NCBI GenBank assembly: GCA_002336405.1
Contig: DDEJ01000077.1
Coordinates: 1,710-9,482 of the forward strand
Length of the DNA stretch: 7,773 bases
DNA from: Rhodobacteraceae bacterium UBA1957
GTDB taxonomy: Bacteria > Pseudomonadota > Alphaproteobacteria > Rhodobacterales > Rhodobacteraceae
Direction: 5' to 3'
The position numbers and the translations under genes were made by a program. The notes below the pieces were generated by a model, which saw nothing but the letters and a program-made list of their open reading frames with translations, ran no database searches and was not told where the DNA came from. Shown in pieces: positions 1-6,891 of the stretch. Within the stretch, counting starts at the first letter, position 1. Every line of letters begins with the position of its first letter.

Positions 1-102
1 AAAGAAACCTTAGAGGACAAAAAAGCACGCAGTAAGATGTCCTATAAGCTGAAAAAAGGGGGGGCTGATGTCGCGGCCTACTTAAAGTCTATGTCTGAAT
101 AG
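1..102 (+). CDS. c-type cytochrome (c2/c550 type), C-terminal 33 residues only
   Basis: The window opens inside this gene; frame 1 runs to a TAG stop at 100-102. The visible tail contains ARSKMSYKL followed by ADVAAYLKSM. In class I cytochromes c of the c2/c550 type, the K-M-[ST]-[FY]-K-L motif carries the methionine that is the sixth heme-iron ligand (here the thirteenth visible residue), and the protein closes with a helix of the type 'DVAAYL'. I therefore infer a soluble or anchored periplasmic electron carrier that delivers electrons from the bc1 complex to the oxidase encoded just downstream. In Paracoccus denitrificans the c550 gene cycA likewise lies upstream of a ctaD gene, which supports the call. 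The CXXCH heme-binding site and signal peptide lie outside the window, so the exact cytochrome type is not proven. Confidence 0.7.
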   Translation, partial: KETLEDKKARSKMSYKLKKGGADVAAYLKSMSE

Positions 103-223
103 ACCCGACTGTTCACCCCCGGCTGTCCGTCCAGTGCCAACTCTTGTGCAGATCCCCATACACGTGCGGTTGTACCCGCTGTACACCCGCGTTAATTTAT
201 TCTGCCTGCGACAAAGACAGTTA

Positions 224-252
224 TTGCCGACAGGCCATAAGCGCACTAAAAC
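224..252 (+). promoter_or_regulatory. possible sigma-70-like promoter for ctaD
   Basis: TTGCCG at 224-229 and TAAAAC at 247-252 are separated by 17 bases, which would place a start near 259 and give a leader of about 58 bases before ctaD. The -10 match is weak. The rest of the 103-316 gap has no clear terminator after the cytochrome gene, so read-through from upstream is equally possible. An imperfect direct repeat (TGTACCCGC at 171-179, TGTACACCCGC at 180-190) lies upstream of this site. Confidence 0.28.
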
Positions 253-316
253 CAATATCAAGGAAATTGCGGTATCAAAAAAACCGCGAGGAAACACTTA
301 GAATCAGGAGGCAGAC

Positions 317-1990
317 ATGGCAGACGCAGCCATTCACGGCCACGAGCACGAAGATCAACGGGGGTTTTTCACCCGCTGGTTCATGTCCACCAATCACAAA
401 GACATCGGCATCCTTTATTTGGTTGTGTCGGCTCTGGTCGGATTTATTGCGGTCTCATTTACCGTTTATATGCGCATGGAGCTTATGGATCCAGGCGTAC
501 AGTACATGTGCGAAGAAGGCGCGCGTTTCATCGCAAATGCCAACGCGACTTGTACACCAAACGGCCATCTTTGGAATGTCTTGATTACCGGTCACGGTAT
601 CTTAATGATGTTCTTTGTGGTTATTCCTGCCCTGTTTGGCGGTTTTGGTAACTACTTCATGCCGCTGCAAATCGGTGCACCCGACATGGCATTTCCGCGG
701 ATGAACAATCTGTCGTTTTGGCTGTATGTCGCAGGTACAACACTGGCTGTATGTTCGATTTTAGCCCCTGGCGGCAACGGACAGCTTGGCTCGGGCGTGG
801 GCTGGGTTCTGTATCCGCCGCTGTCGGTGAACGAAGAAGGCATGTCGATGGATCTGGCGATTTTCGCGGTTCATTTGTCTGGTGCCAGCTCAATTCTGGG
901 CGCGATCAATATGATCACCACTTTTCTGAATATGCGCACGCCGGGCATGACCTTGTTCAAAGTGCCGCTGTTCGCCTGGTCCATTTTCGTCACGGCTTGG
1001 TTGATTCTTTTGGCACTGCCGGTTTTGGCGGGTGCGATCACGATGTTGTTGACCGACCGTAATTTTGGAACGACGTTCTTTGATCCTGCCGGCGGTGGTG
1101 ACCCCATATTGTATCAGCATATTTTATGGTTCTTTGGTCACCCAGAGGTCTATATCATTATCCTGCCCGGCTTTGGATTGATCAGTCACGTTATCGCGAC
1201 CTTTGCGCGCAAACCCGTGTTTGGCTATCTGCCAATGGTTTGGGCCCTGATCGCCATTGGTGGTTTGGGTTTCGTGGTCTGGGCGCACCATATGTACACA
1301 GTTGGAATGTCCCTGACCCAACAGTCGTACTTTATGCTGGCCACTATGGTCATCGCGGTGCCGACAGGCGTGAAAGTGTTCAGCTGGATTGCCACCATGT
1401 GGGGCGGCTCGATCGAGTTTAAAACCCCGATGCTTTGGGCCTTTGGATTTTTGTTCCTGTTCACTGTTGGTGGTGTCACTGGGATTGTTCTGGCACAGGC
1501 TGGTATCGACCGAGTTTACCATGACACCTACTACGTCGTGGCACATTTCCACTATGTGATGTCTCTGGGTGCCGTATTCACGATCTTCGCCGGGATCTAT
1601 TATTATTTTGGTAAGATGACCGGTCGTGAGTACCCCGAATGGGCCGGTAAGTTGCATTTTTGGATGATGTTCATTGGTTCCAACATTACCTTTTTCCCAC
1701 AGCACTTCTTGGGCCGTCAGGGTATGCCGCGCCGCTATATCGACTATCCAGAGGCTTTTGCCTATTGGAACGAAGTCTCGAGCTATGGTGCATTTTTATC
1801 CTTTGCCTCGTTCCTGCTGTTCTTTGGTGTGATCGCCTACTCGCTGTTGTTTGGCAAAAAAATCACTGAAAACAACTATTGGAACGAATATGCCGATACG
1901 CTGGAGTGGACATTGTCGAGCCCTCCGCCGGAGCATACGTTTGAAATTCTTCCAAAGCAGGAAGAGTGGGACAAAGCCCCGGCGCATTAA
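317..1990 (+). CDS. ctaD: cytochrome c oxidase subunit I (aa3-type)
   Basis: This is the catalytic core of the proton-pumping aa3 cytochrome c oxidase in the inner membrane, which oxidises cytochrome c and reduces O2 to water. The 557-residue length is full for alphaproteobacterial CtaD. Visible ligands are His93 (low-spin heme a, in LITGHGIL), His275 with Tyr279 (CuB and the cross-linked Tyr, in HPEVY), His324-His325 (CuB, WAHHMYT), and His410 and His412 (heme a3 and heme a, in VVAHFHYVM). Proton-path residues are also present: Asp123 (D-path entry), Glu277 and Lys353 (K-path). Each sits one position below the Paracoccus numbering. The N-terminal [13 protein letters not shown] and the C-terminal [15 protein letters not shown] are typical. 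Cys65 and Cys79 lie in the first periplasmic loop. A strong AGGAGG at 306-311, five bases before the ATG, fixes the start. Subunits II and III are not in this window, as is common where ctaD stands apart from the ctaC-B-G-E cluster. Confidence 0.98.
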   Translation: MADAAIHGHEHEDQRGFFTRWFMSTNHKDIGILYLVVSALVGFIAVSFTVYMRMELMDPGVQYMCEEGARFIANANATCTPNGHLWNVLITGHGILMMFFVVIPALFGGFGNYFMPLQIGAPDMAFPRMNNLSFWLYVAGTTLAVCSILAPGGNGQLGSGVGWVLYPPLSVNEEGMSMDLAIFAVHLSGASSILGAINMITTFLNMRTPGMTLFKVPLFAWSIFVTAWLILLALPVLAGAITMLLTDRNFGTTFFDPAGGGDPILYQHILWFFGHPEVYIIILPGFGLISHVIATFARKPVFGYLPMVWALIAIGGLGFVVWAHHMYTVGMSLTQQSYFMLATMVIAVPTGVKVFSWIATMWGGSIEFKTPMLWAFGFLFLFTVGGVTGIVLAQAGIDRVYHDTYYVVAHFHYVMSLGAVFTIFAGIYYYFGKMTGREYPEWAGKLHFWMMFIGSNITFFPQHFLGRQGMPRRYIDYPEAFAYWNEVSSYGAFLSFASFLLFFGVIAYSLLFGKKITENNYWNEYADTLEWTLSSPPPEHTFEILPKQEEWDKAPAH

Positions 1991-2012
1991 AGTGGCGCAA
2001 CCATAATCTGTC

Positions 2013-2046
2013 AAAAGGTCCCGTTTAAAATCGGGGCCTTTTTTTT
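2013..2046 (+). terminator. rho-independent terminator of ctaD
   Basis: An 11-bp stem (2013-2023 with 2032-2042, including one T-G pair) closes an 8-base loop and runs into an unbroken T tract through 2046. It begins 22 bases after the ctaD stop. The stem core is GGTCCCG against CGGGGCC. It separates ctaD from the DUF2244 gene. Confidence 0.9.
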
Positions 2047-2074
2047 GTAAAACTGTGTTAAAATGTTTTACAAA
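2044..2074. promoter_or_regulatory. perfect 10-bp inverted repeat, operator-like
   Basis: TTTGTAAAAC (2044-2053) and GTTTTACAAA (2065-2074) are exact reverse complements with an 11-base AT-rich spacer, centred at about 2059. The left arm begins inside the T tract of the ctaD terminator and the right arm ends 47 bases before the DUF2244 start codon. Symmetry of this length with about two helical turns between arm centres suits a dimeric repressor or activator site. A stem-loop in the RNA is the other option, but there is no T tract after it. The protein that would bind is not identifiable from the sequence; it does not match the FNR consensus TTGAT-N4-ATCAA. Confidence 0.5.
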
Positions 2075-2121
2075 GCGCCCCCGCGTACTAATTAGTGTCC
2101 AGTATAAATTAGAGTTGAGTT

Positions 2122-2625
2122 ATGCCGTATAAATGGTCACATACCGATGAAAATGATAGCCCAGCATGCTTGCGGCTATGGCCACATTCCTCGCTGCCAA
2201 GCGGTGGGTTTGTTGGCTTTATAGCGGTTACATTCGCGCTGATCCTGCTGCCACTGTTTCCGCTTCTTGGAACAGCCGTTCTCTGGGGGGTGTTGCCGTT
2301 TCTTATGGTGACGGTCGCCGCAATTTGGCTGGCGCTTAAGCGTAGCTATCATGACCATAATATTTTAGAGACCCTTAGCCTTGAGGCCAACGACGTGCAC
2401 TTGCGACGGCGCAATCCCAAAGGTGATCATCAGCAATGGGATTGCAATGTCTATTGGACAAAACTGTCAATTTACCCCAGCGGCGGTCCGGTTCCTAATT
2501 ACCTGACCCTGACGGGCAATGGCCGAGAGGTCGAGATTGGCGCGTTTTTAAGCGAAGAGGAACGCCCGGTCCTTTACTCAGAGCTGTGCGATTTTCTTGC
2601 CCGAAATAACCAACCAGCAATCTGA
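2122..2625 (+). CDS. DUF2244 family inner-membrane protein
   Basis: This 167-residue protein matches the DUF2244 layout. A short cytoplasmic N-terminus ending in LWPHSSLP is followed by a hairpin of two membrane helices (about residues 30-49 and 51-72). After these comes a soluble beta-rich domain with the family hallmarks of a Trp followed by NVYW (about residues 106-111), a GREVEIG-F segment, and a closing EEERPVL helix. The biochemical role of the family is unknown; members are widespread in alphaproteobacteria. The start MPYKW is typical of Rhodobacterales homologues. The ribosome site is weak (AGAG at 2111-2114, seven bases from the ATG). A TATAAA at 2103-2108 could be a -10 element but lies very close to the start codon. 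The gene stands alone between the ctaD terminator and the convergent molybdopterin operon. Confidence 0.85.
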   Translation: MPYKWSHTDENDSPACLRLWPHSSLPSGGFVGFIAVTFALILLPLFPLLGTAVLWGVLPFLMVTVAAIWLALKRSYHDHNILETLSLEANDVHLRRRNPKGDHQQWDCNVYWTKLSIYPSGGPVPNYLTLTGNGREVEIGAFLSEEERPVLYSELCDFLARNNQPAI

Positions 2626-2635
2626 CGGACCACAG

Positions 2636-2662
2636 CCCTACCCTTGTCGGTTAGGGGGTTTT
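2636..2662 (+). terminator. possible weak terminator after the DUF2244 gene
   Basis: CCCTA (2636-2640) pairs with TAGGG (2652-2656), and the stem may continue past one mismatch with CC/GG (2642-2643 with 2649-2650) to leave a 5-base loop. It is followed by GGTTTT ending at 2662. It lies in the 55-base gap between convergent genes. The T run is short and there is no matching T tract on the - strand, so it would act for the + strand gene only. Confidence 0.4.
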
Positions 2663-2680
2663 GATGTTTCCGCGCCCGTG

Positions 2681-3688
2681 TCACGCACCTTGGCGCGGCT
2701 TGCGCGCTCTTGGCATTGGACGACTGGGAATTTCTTTTAGTAAACCACCGACGCCCATACTCGCAATATCAGCAGATGTTACCGCAAGTCCGCACGCCAA
2801 TCGTGACAGCACCCAATCGGCACCATTGAGCGCCAGCGACCGGGCACACCCTGGCAAACCAATCACCTCGGTGCCTTTTATCTGGCCGATAAACAAAAGA
2901 TTTCCGGGATCAACCGGCATACCAAAACGGGTCACCTCGCCCCCCGCAGAGCGCAGCGCCTCAGGTGCGACATCCATCGCGTCAGATGTTGCAGATCCTG
3001 TCAGGATCAAAATCATTTCGGCGTCACAACCAGAAATAGCTTCCGCCAATGGGGAAATCCTATGCGGCACAATCATGGTCGAGTGCAGTGCCATTCCCAG
3101 CGCCTGTAACCGCGCCTCGATCGCATCCGCCCCCTTTGCCCCCGGCCCACCGGCTATATCGGTGATAATCAGCCCTGCATTCTTAAAGACCGGCACCGCC
3201 ACTTCAATCGCGCCACGCCCTAAATCGCAGGCCCGATCAAGCGCCCTATCAGGCACCCCGTAAGAAATAATTTTGACGGTTGCGATCATGCCACCTGCGG
3301 TCATCTGGGTATAATTCGGCACTGTGGCCAGCGTAATCATCGGATCCACCTGATTAAGCGCCAGCAACCGCCCCGTATCAAAGCGTGCAACACAAGGGCC
3401 TTGGGCAAAGATATTCACTCTCCCCGTAAACGGCGCGCTGAGACGGATACCAGCTGCCTCAGGGTCTGGTACCAATGCCATCGCCAAACGCTGTGCAGCC
3501 TCATCTTCGGCGCAATCTTGCGGCGCCAAACGCGCCACTGTCACTTCGCTGTGACCGTCCCGTGCGAGTGCTGCGACGTCCTGTGCTGTCAACACCAAAC
3601 CCTTACGCAACCGTCGCCCTTCAAGACGCACAGAATGGGCCAGAATGGCCCCAATGGCATCCGCAACCGGAACAGCACCAAAGTTCAT
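2681..3688 (-). CDS. MoeA-like molybdopterin-binding protein
   Basis: This 335-residue protein resembles the stand-alone MoCF/molybdopterin-binding proteins found beside XdhC genes. These are thought to act in late molybdenum-cofactor handling for molybdenum hydroxylases. The N-terminal part has an ILAHSVRL...RLRKGLVLTAQDVAAL segment (about residues 15-41) seen in MoeA-like proteins. The MPT-binding domain occupies roughly residues 165-305. It contains GGPGAKGAD, the TGS loop at 230-232 (replacing the usual TGG), a VDPGNLL segment and GLPGCARS with Cys281. Classical MoeA has GLPGNP at that last site, and the GLPGCARS form is typical of this subgroup. Its ATG overlaps the TGA of the XdhC gene by four bases (ATGA, 3685-3688), implying translational coupling. 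No separate nucleotidyltransferase (MocA/MobA-like) domain is fused. A housekeeping MoeA is less likely because the domain set and motifs differ. Confidence 0.85.
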   Translation of the reverse strand: MNFGAVPVADAIGAILAHSVRLEGRRLRKGLVLTAQDVAALARDGHSEVTVARLAPQDCAEDEAAQRLAMALVPDPEAAGIRLSAPFTGRVNIFAQGPCVARFDTGRLLALNQVDPMITLATVPNYTQMTAGGMIATVKIISYGVPDRALDRACDLGRGAIEVAVPVFKNAGLIITDIAGGPGAKGADAIEARLQALGMALHSTMIVPHRISPLAEAISGCDAEMILILTGSATSDAMDVAPEALRSAGGEVTRFGMPVDPGNLLFIGQIKGTEVIGLPGCARSLALNGADWVLSRLACGLAVTSADIASMGVGGLLKEIPSRPMPRARKPRQGA

Positions 3689-4653
3689 GCGCCCTGCCGC
3701 AATACACGGGTCATTTCTGCCATCACCGACACCGCAATTTCGGCGGGGCCAGCCGCACCAATATCCAGACCGATGGGCCCTTGAATCCGATCAATCTGCG
3801 TCTTTGAAAACCCAGCGGCTTTGAGCCGTTCAACTCGGGATGAATGTGTGCGTTTTGACCCAAGCGCACCAATATAAAACACATCCGACGCCAGTGCATA
3901 TGTCAGCGCCGGATCGTCCAATTTCGGGTCGTGGGTTAATAAGACCAGCGCTGTGCGCGGGTCCAACCCCAACGATTGCAGCGCCTCATCAGGCCAGTCT
4001 TTCAACATTGTCTCACCAGGAAACCGCGCCTCAGAGGCAAAGCTGTCACGGGGATCCACCAAGATTGGATCATATCCCGCCACGCGGGCTATCGGCACCA
4101 GAGCCTGTGCAATATGCACTGCACCAACAATTACCAACCGCAAGGGTGGATTGTGAACGGCGACAAAGGTTTGCAGGTCTTCGTCAAACCCAGAGCGGTC
4201 CATCCGAAACCGCACCTCATGCCCTTCGCTATCCAGCCGTCGCACCCCAGTCTCGATATTGACCACATAGGCCACGGCTTGGCGCGCCTGCCGCGCCGCA
4301 ACCAAATCCGCGAGCAAGGCCTCAGACAAAACCGCCCCAACTGGTTCGAGTAATATTTTAATTGTCCCACCACAGGCCAACCCAACCGCAAAGGCATCAC
4401 CATCACTTACACCATATTCCAAAATGCGGGGTTTTTGCATCTGCAGAGCCTCCAGTGCCTCGAGAACGACAGCACCCTCGACACATCCACCCGATACCGA
4501 CCCCACCAAATCGCCCGCACGGTTGATGCCCAGCTGCGACCCTACCCGACGCGGCGCAGATCCCCATGTCTGGATCACGGTCGCCAGCACAGCTCCCTCG
4601 CCGGTACGATGCCACGCCAATGCTGTCTCAGGTATATTGTCGAACCTATCCAC
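3685..4653 (-). CDS. XdhC family molybdenum-hydroxylase maturation protein
   Basis: XdhC-type proteins bind molybdenum cofactor, promote its sulfuration and hand it to xanthine-dehydrogenase-type or CO-dehydrogenase-type hydroxylases in the cytoplasm. From the GTG at 4653 the protein is 322 residues. The N-terminal XdhC/CoxI domain shows GSAPRR (31-36), GSVSGGCVE (51-59) and GLACGG (91-96), with the paired cysteines Cys57 and Cys94. The C-terminal Rossmann-like XdhC_C domain begins near residue 171 (LRLVIVGAVHIAQAL) and continues with LVDPR, LLTHDPKLDDPAL and IGALGSKRTH. It ends in the usual GLDIGAAGPAEIAVSVMAEM helix region. I chose the GTG because AGGGAG lies six bases before it and homologues typically begin at the DRFDNIPETAL segment. 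An upstream in-frame ATG at 4680 would add nine residues but has no good ribosome site. It is the first gene of a coupled pair with the molybdopterin-binding gene. The hydroxylase it serves is not in view. Confidence 0.93.
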   Translation of the reverse strand: MDRFDNIPETALAWHRTGEGAVLATVIQTWGSAPRRVGSQLGINRAGDLVGSVSGGCVEGAVVLEALEALQMQKPRILEYGVSDGDAFAVGLACGGTIKILLEPVGAVLSEALLADLVAARQARQAVAYVVNIETGVRRLDSEGHEVRFRMDRSGFDEDLQTFVAVHNPPLRLVIVGAVHIAQALVPIARVAGYDPILVDPRDSFASEARFPGETMLKDWPDEALQSLGLDPRTALVLLTHDPKLDDPALTYALASDVFYIGALGSKRTHSSRVERLKAAGFSKTQIDRIQGPIGLDIGAAGPAEIAVSVMAEMTRVLRQGA

Positions 4654-4665
4654 CCGTATCTCCCT
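4654..4665 (-). promoter_or_regulatory. ribosome binding site that decides the XdhC start
   Basis: Read on the - strand, AGGGAG (4665-4660) is followed by six bases and then GTG at 4653-4651. This is a far better Shine-Dalgarno arrangement than that before the in-frame ATG at 4680-4678, so the GTG is the likelier start. Confidence 0.7.
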
Positions 4666-4680
4666 TGCTATGCAGGCCAT

Positions 4681-5590
4681 CTGTGCTCATATCGTAGTTC
4701 ATCTTGCGCGATAAACCATCATTTAAAAAGCACCTGTTTCATTGCCCTGCCCTAAGAACACCTCACCAGAATTGCAAAGGCGCAAGCTAGGACACTCCTA
4801 CGCCTATTAAAATGGTCACTCGGGAAACGGATTACTCGCGAAAACTCAGTAAACTATCAAAATGGTAGATTTAGAGTTTGCAGCGCTATGTTCGCTATAC
4901 GCTTCAAGGCCGCACCCACTTTGTCGTTTTTTTGATCAAGACCGCCTTACAATCGCCCGCTTTGGGCAGATACGCAAGCGTCTGGTATGGGGTTTCAAGC
5001 GGTGCGGTAAGCAGCGTGAAATTCACAGCTTAAGTGCACATTACTTTAACCCCCACACCCATAGCAGATGCACATTGCTTCAGAGGCTTTTTCTTAAACA
5101 ACCATAAATTCTTCAGAATCCACCCCTTAAAGCCAATCAAGTTTATTTAAATCACCACTGGCTTCGGAAATACCATACTTGGCGTTACCGCCTCTATCGT
5201 TGGGCTCGGTCAAACGCAGGCAAATCTGCTGACCGGGATGATTGAGGCCCAGCATGCCAATCCGTTCTGCGCTCGATGCCTTGGTAAACGGTCAAATAAC
5301 GTCTTCTGTGGTTTATGACAGCATGAATGGAGCAGAATTGAGACCATGGCTCGTTTGGCCCACACCCATATACTTATTCGTTTATTACGCTTACTTTGAT
5401 GATTTATCCCATTAAAATTCAGCCGATTAAGTAAAGACAAAGATCTAAATACTCCATTTTAGTAAGTAAGCCGCAAACTAGGGCCCTTATCACATAAAAA
5501 CCACATTCAAAGCTGGACCGCTTTAACACGTTAAAACCGCTGGTCGGACTCGCAATGTTTGAAGCTTTTTCAATGCTGCGCAGGAAGCCT
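4681..5590. other. long gap without a convincing gene
   Basis: About 0.9 kb separates the XdhC gene from the end of the ureohydrolase gene. Both neighbours are on the - strand, so this stretch should hold the XdhC promoter and the ureohydrolase terminator. I found no convincing example of either. Short open frames (for example 4862-5107 on +) lack ribosome sites and family motifs. Small features seen are a near-repeat of ACTCGGGAAAC (4818) as ACTCGCGAAAAC (4834), a repeated AAAATGGT at about 4809 and 4859, and an inverted repeat TTTAAC/GTTAAA at 5522-5535. A possible decayed gene at 5151-5415 is listed separately. No tRNA or rRNA is apparent. Confidence 0.6.
5151..5415 (+). pseudogene. possible frameshifted gene relic
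   Basis: Two adjoining reading frames give protein-like text. Frame one runs from just after a TAA at 5148-5150 and reads ITTGFGNTILGVTASIVGLG, then QTQANLLTGMIEAQ, to about 5252. Frame two is open from 5242 and reads SMPIRSALDALVNGQITSSV, then VYDSMNGAELRP, with a TAA stop at 5413-5415. Each frame stops soon after or starts soon before the junction, as expected if a single indel near 5242-5256 broke one gene. There is no start codon with a ribosome site for the first part. I do not recognise the family. Chance is a real alternative in a stretch this short. Confidence 0.22.
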
Positions 5591-6565
5591 TTATCCCACC
5601 CGCTCGGCCATCATCGAAATCATTTCAAACATCACCGATGCTGCCACCATCGCAGTGATTTGATTGGGGCTGTCTTTGGTGGGCATCAAGCACACGACGT
5701 CGCCACCAATAATATTCATACCCCGCACAGCATGTAGCAATTGCACAGCCTCATCGATTGAAAAGCCCCCAACACCCGGCTCGAGATTGGAAACGGCAGG
5801 CGCCACACTTGGGTCCAAACAATCGAGGTCAAAGGTGATATAAACCGGACGCCCTGCCAGTTTGATTTTAATCTGCTCGATCACCTCAAGCGCGCCGCGC
5901 TGGCGATATTCCGCCATGGTGACAATATTATAGCCATAGTCATAAGAGGGCTGCAGCCAATCTAACGTGCGCGGGTGGCCGCGCAGACCAATTTGCATCG
6001 AATGAGATGGATCAACCAGGCCCTGATCGACCAAATAAGCCCCCCAATGCGCCGCTGATTTTTCCGCCCCAAGAAAATGGTCCACAGTGGTGAAGACATC
6101 CGTATGCGCATCAAGATGCAAAAAACACACTTTCTCTCCTTTGGCCAAATGTCCCTTGCCAAGCGCCTGCACAATCCCACCAGTGATCGAATGATCGCCG
6201 CCGATCGAAACAGGTCGTACCCCCGCAGAGTCTATTTTCTTATAGTAATCAGTTATTTGCTGGATGCAGTGCTCATTGTTATTAGCCCGGGGGAACGCAA
6301 CATCACCGGCATCTATGACCGTTGCCAGTTCCCAAGGATCTATTTGAAACCCAGAATGAGCCCGACGTTGCAAGGCTGAAACATTACGCACTGCCCGTGG
6401 CCCCAGATGCTGATCGCGTTCTGTTGTGCCGTTCCCACTTGAATGTGGCACCCCGACCAGAGCTATATCAGAACCAGCCAAATCCTGATGCGGACAGCGA
6501 AACAGCGTCGGAATGCCCCACCAATACAGGTTATTCATCATACTTTCATCATGTTGCTCTGCCAT
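5591..6565 (-). CDS. arginase/agmatinase superfamily ureohydrolase
   Basis: This 324-residue enzyme belongs to the binuclear-metal ureohydrolases, which hydrolyse a guanidino group to an amine and urea in the cytoplasm. The metal-binding set is complete: His125 in GGDHSIT, Asp152, His154 and Asp156 in LDAHTDV, and Asp246 and Asp248 in FDLDCLDP. The N-terminal YWWGIPTLFRCPH segment and the overall length fit the agmatinase/guanidinobutyrase branch. Odd features are GNGTTERDQHLGPRAVR in place of the common RPG-R-GP-IR loop, AAHWGAYLV where agmatinases usually have SHGTPF (His173), and VCLMPTKDSPNQIT where relatives have a VEVSPPYD-like segment. These sit in regions that shape the substrate pocket, so agmatine is not assured as substrate; guanidinobutyrate, guanidinopropionate or another guanidino compound is possible. 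The ATG at 6565 has GGAG six bases upstream; an in-frame GTG at 6589 would add eight residues without a better site. It appears monocistronic. Confidence 0.88.
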   Translation of the reverse strand: MAEQHDESMMNNLYWWGIPTLFRCPHQDLAGSDIALVGVPHSSGNGTTERDQHLGPRAVRNVSALQRRAHSGFQIDPWELATVIDAGDVAFPRANNNEHCIQQITDYYKKIDSAGVRPVSIGGDHSITGGIVQALGKGHLAKGEKVCFLHLDAHTDVFTTVDHFLGAEKSAAHWGAYLVDQGLVDPSHSMQIGLRGHPRTLDWLQPSYDYGYNIVTMAEYRQRGALEVIEQIKIKLAGRPVYITFDLDCLDPSVAPAVSNLEPGVGGFSIDEAVQLLHAVRGMNIIGGDVVCLMPTKDSPNQITAMVAASVMFEMISMMAERVG

Positions 6566-6575
6566 TTTAAACTCC
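6566..6575 (-). promoter_or_regulatory. ribosome binding site of the ureohydrolase gene
   Basis: On the - strand GGAG (6575-6572) precedes the ATG (6565-6563) by six bases. This supports the ATG start over the upstream in-frame GTG at 6589-6587. Confidence 0.7.
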
Positions 6576-6605
6576 AGTTTATTCTGCACTCACGCGTTGT
6601 GAAAC

Positions 6606-6635
6606 TGTATATTGAACGATAACATTGCATGGCAA
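6606..6635 (-). promoter_or_regulatory. probable sigma-70-type promoter of the ureohydrolase gene
   Basis: On the - strand TTGCCA (6635-6630) and TATACA (6611-6606) are 18 bases apart. They predict a start near 6599 and a leader of about 34 bases ending in the GGAG site. A small inverted repeat, ATTGC-ATG-GCAAT on the + strand at 6624-6636, overlaps the -35 element and could be a regulator half-site pair. Confidence 0.5.
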
Positions 6636-6755
6636 TAGCATCCATGACCAGCTGCGTCCTCACAAGAACGACAAGTCGATGTGTGACTCTTGAAAGTAAA
6701 AATGTGCAAAGGTGTTGTTTATTTTTAATTTGACCCCGAACACACAACGAAAACC

Positions 6756-6777
6756 AACCAAAAAAGGCTGTTTGGTT
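6756..6777. terminator. small hairpin, possible terminator
   Basis: AACCAAA (6756-6762) and TTTGGTT (6771-6777) form a perfect 7-bp stem with an 8-base loop. On the - strand it is followed by GGTTTT, a short T run, so it could weakly end transcripts arriving from the exported-protein gene upstream on that strand. The stem is AT-rich, and a protein-binding site is an alternative. Confidence 0.3.
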
Positions 6778-6819
6778 ATTCAAACACCAGACATTGATGC
6801 GGTTGGGGCTGATTAAACC

Positions 6820-6839
6820 ATGCGGAAAATCGCATTTTT
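6820..6839 (+). terminator. small hairpin with T run
   Basis: ATGCG (6820-6824) pairs with CGCAT (6831-6835), with a possible G-T pair inside and an AAAA loop. A run of five T ends at 6839. It has the form of a minimal intrinsic terminator on the + strand, but no + strand gene lies upstream, so its purpose is unclear. Confidence 0.25.
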
Positions 6840-6891
6840 GCCAAATATTTTATTTGACCACAAGGGCCTGCGCGTTGATTGAGGCCTAAAT

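Noticed and set aside
269..287. GCGGT/ACCGC hairpin upstream of ctaD
   Set aside because: A 5-bp stem with a 9-base loop and no T run is too weak to call a terminator or riboswitch.
144..584. Open frame of 146 codons on the + strand overlapping the start of ctaD
   Set aside because: It overlaps the unmistakable ctaD in another frame, has no ribosome site and shows no domain.
1124..1705. Open frame of 193 codons on the - strand
   Set aside because: Antisense shadow within ctaD, with no ribosome site or family motif.
2661..3263. Open frame of 200 codons on the + strand
   Set aside because: It is antisense to the molybdopterin-binding gene; its composition is a shadow of that gene's codons.
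4862..5107. Open frame of 81 codons on the + strand in the long gap
   Set aside because: No ribosome site and no recognisable motif; composition is unremarkable. It could be a chance frame.
5210..5440. Open frame of 76 codons on the - strand
   Set aside because: No motif or ribosome site; the opposite strand gives more protein-like text in the same place.
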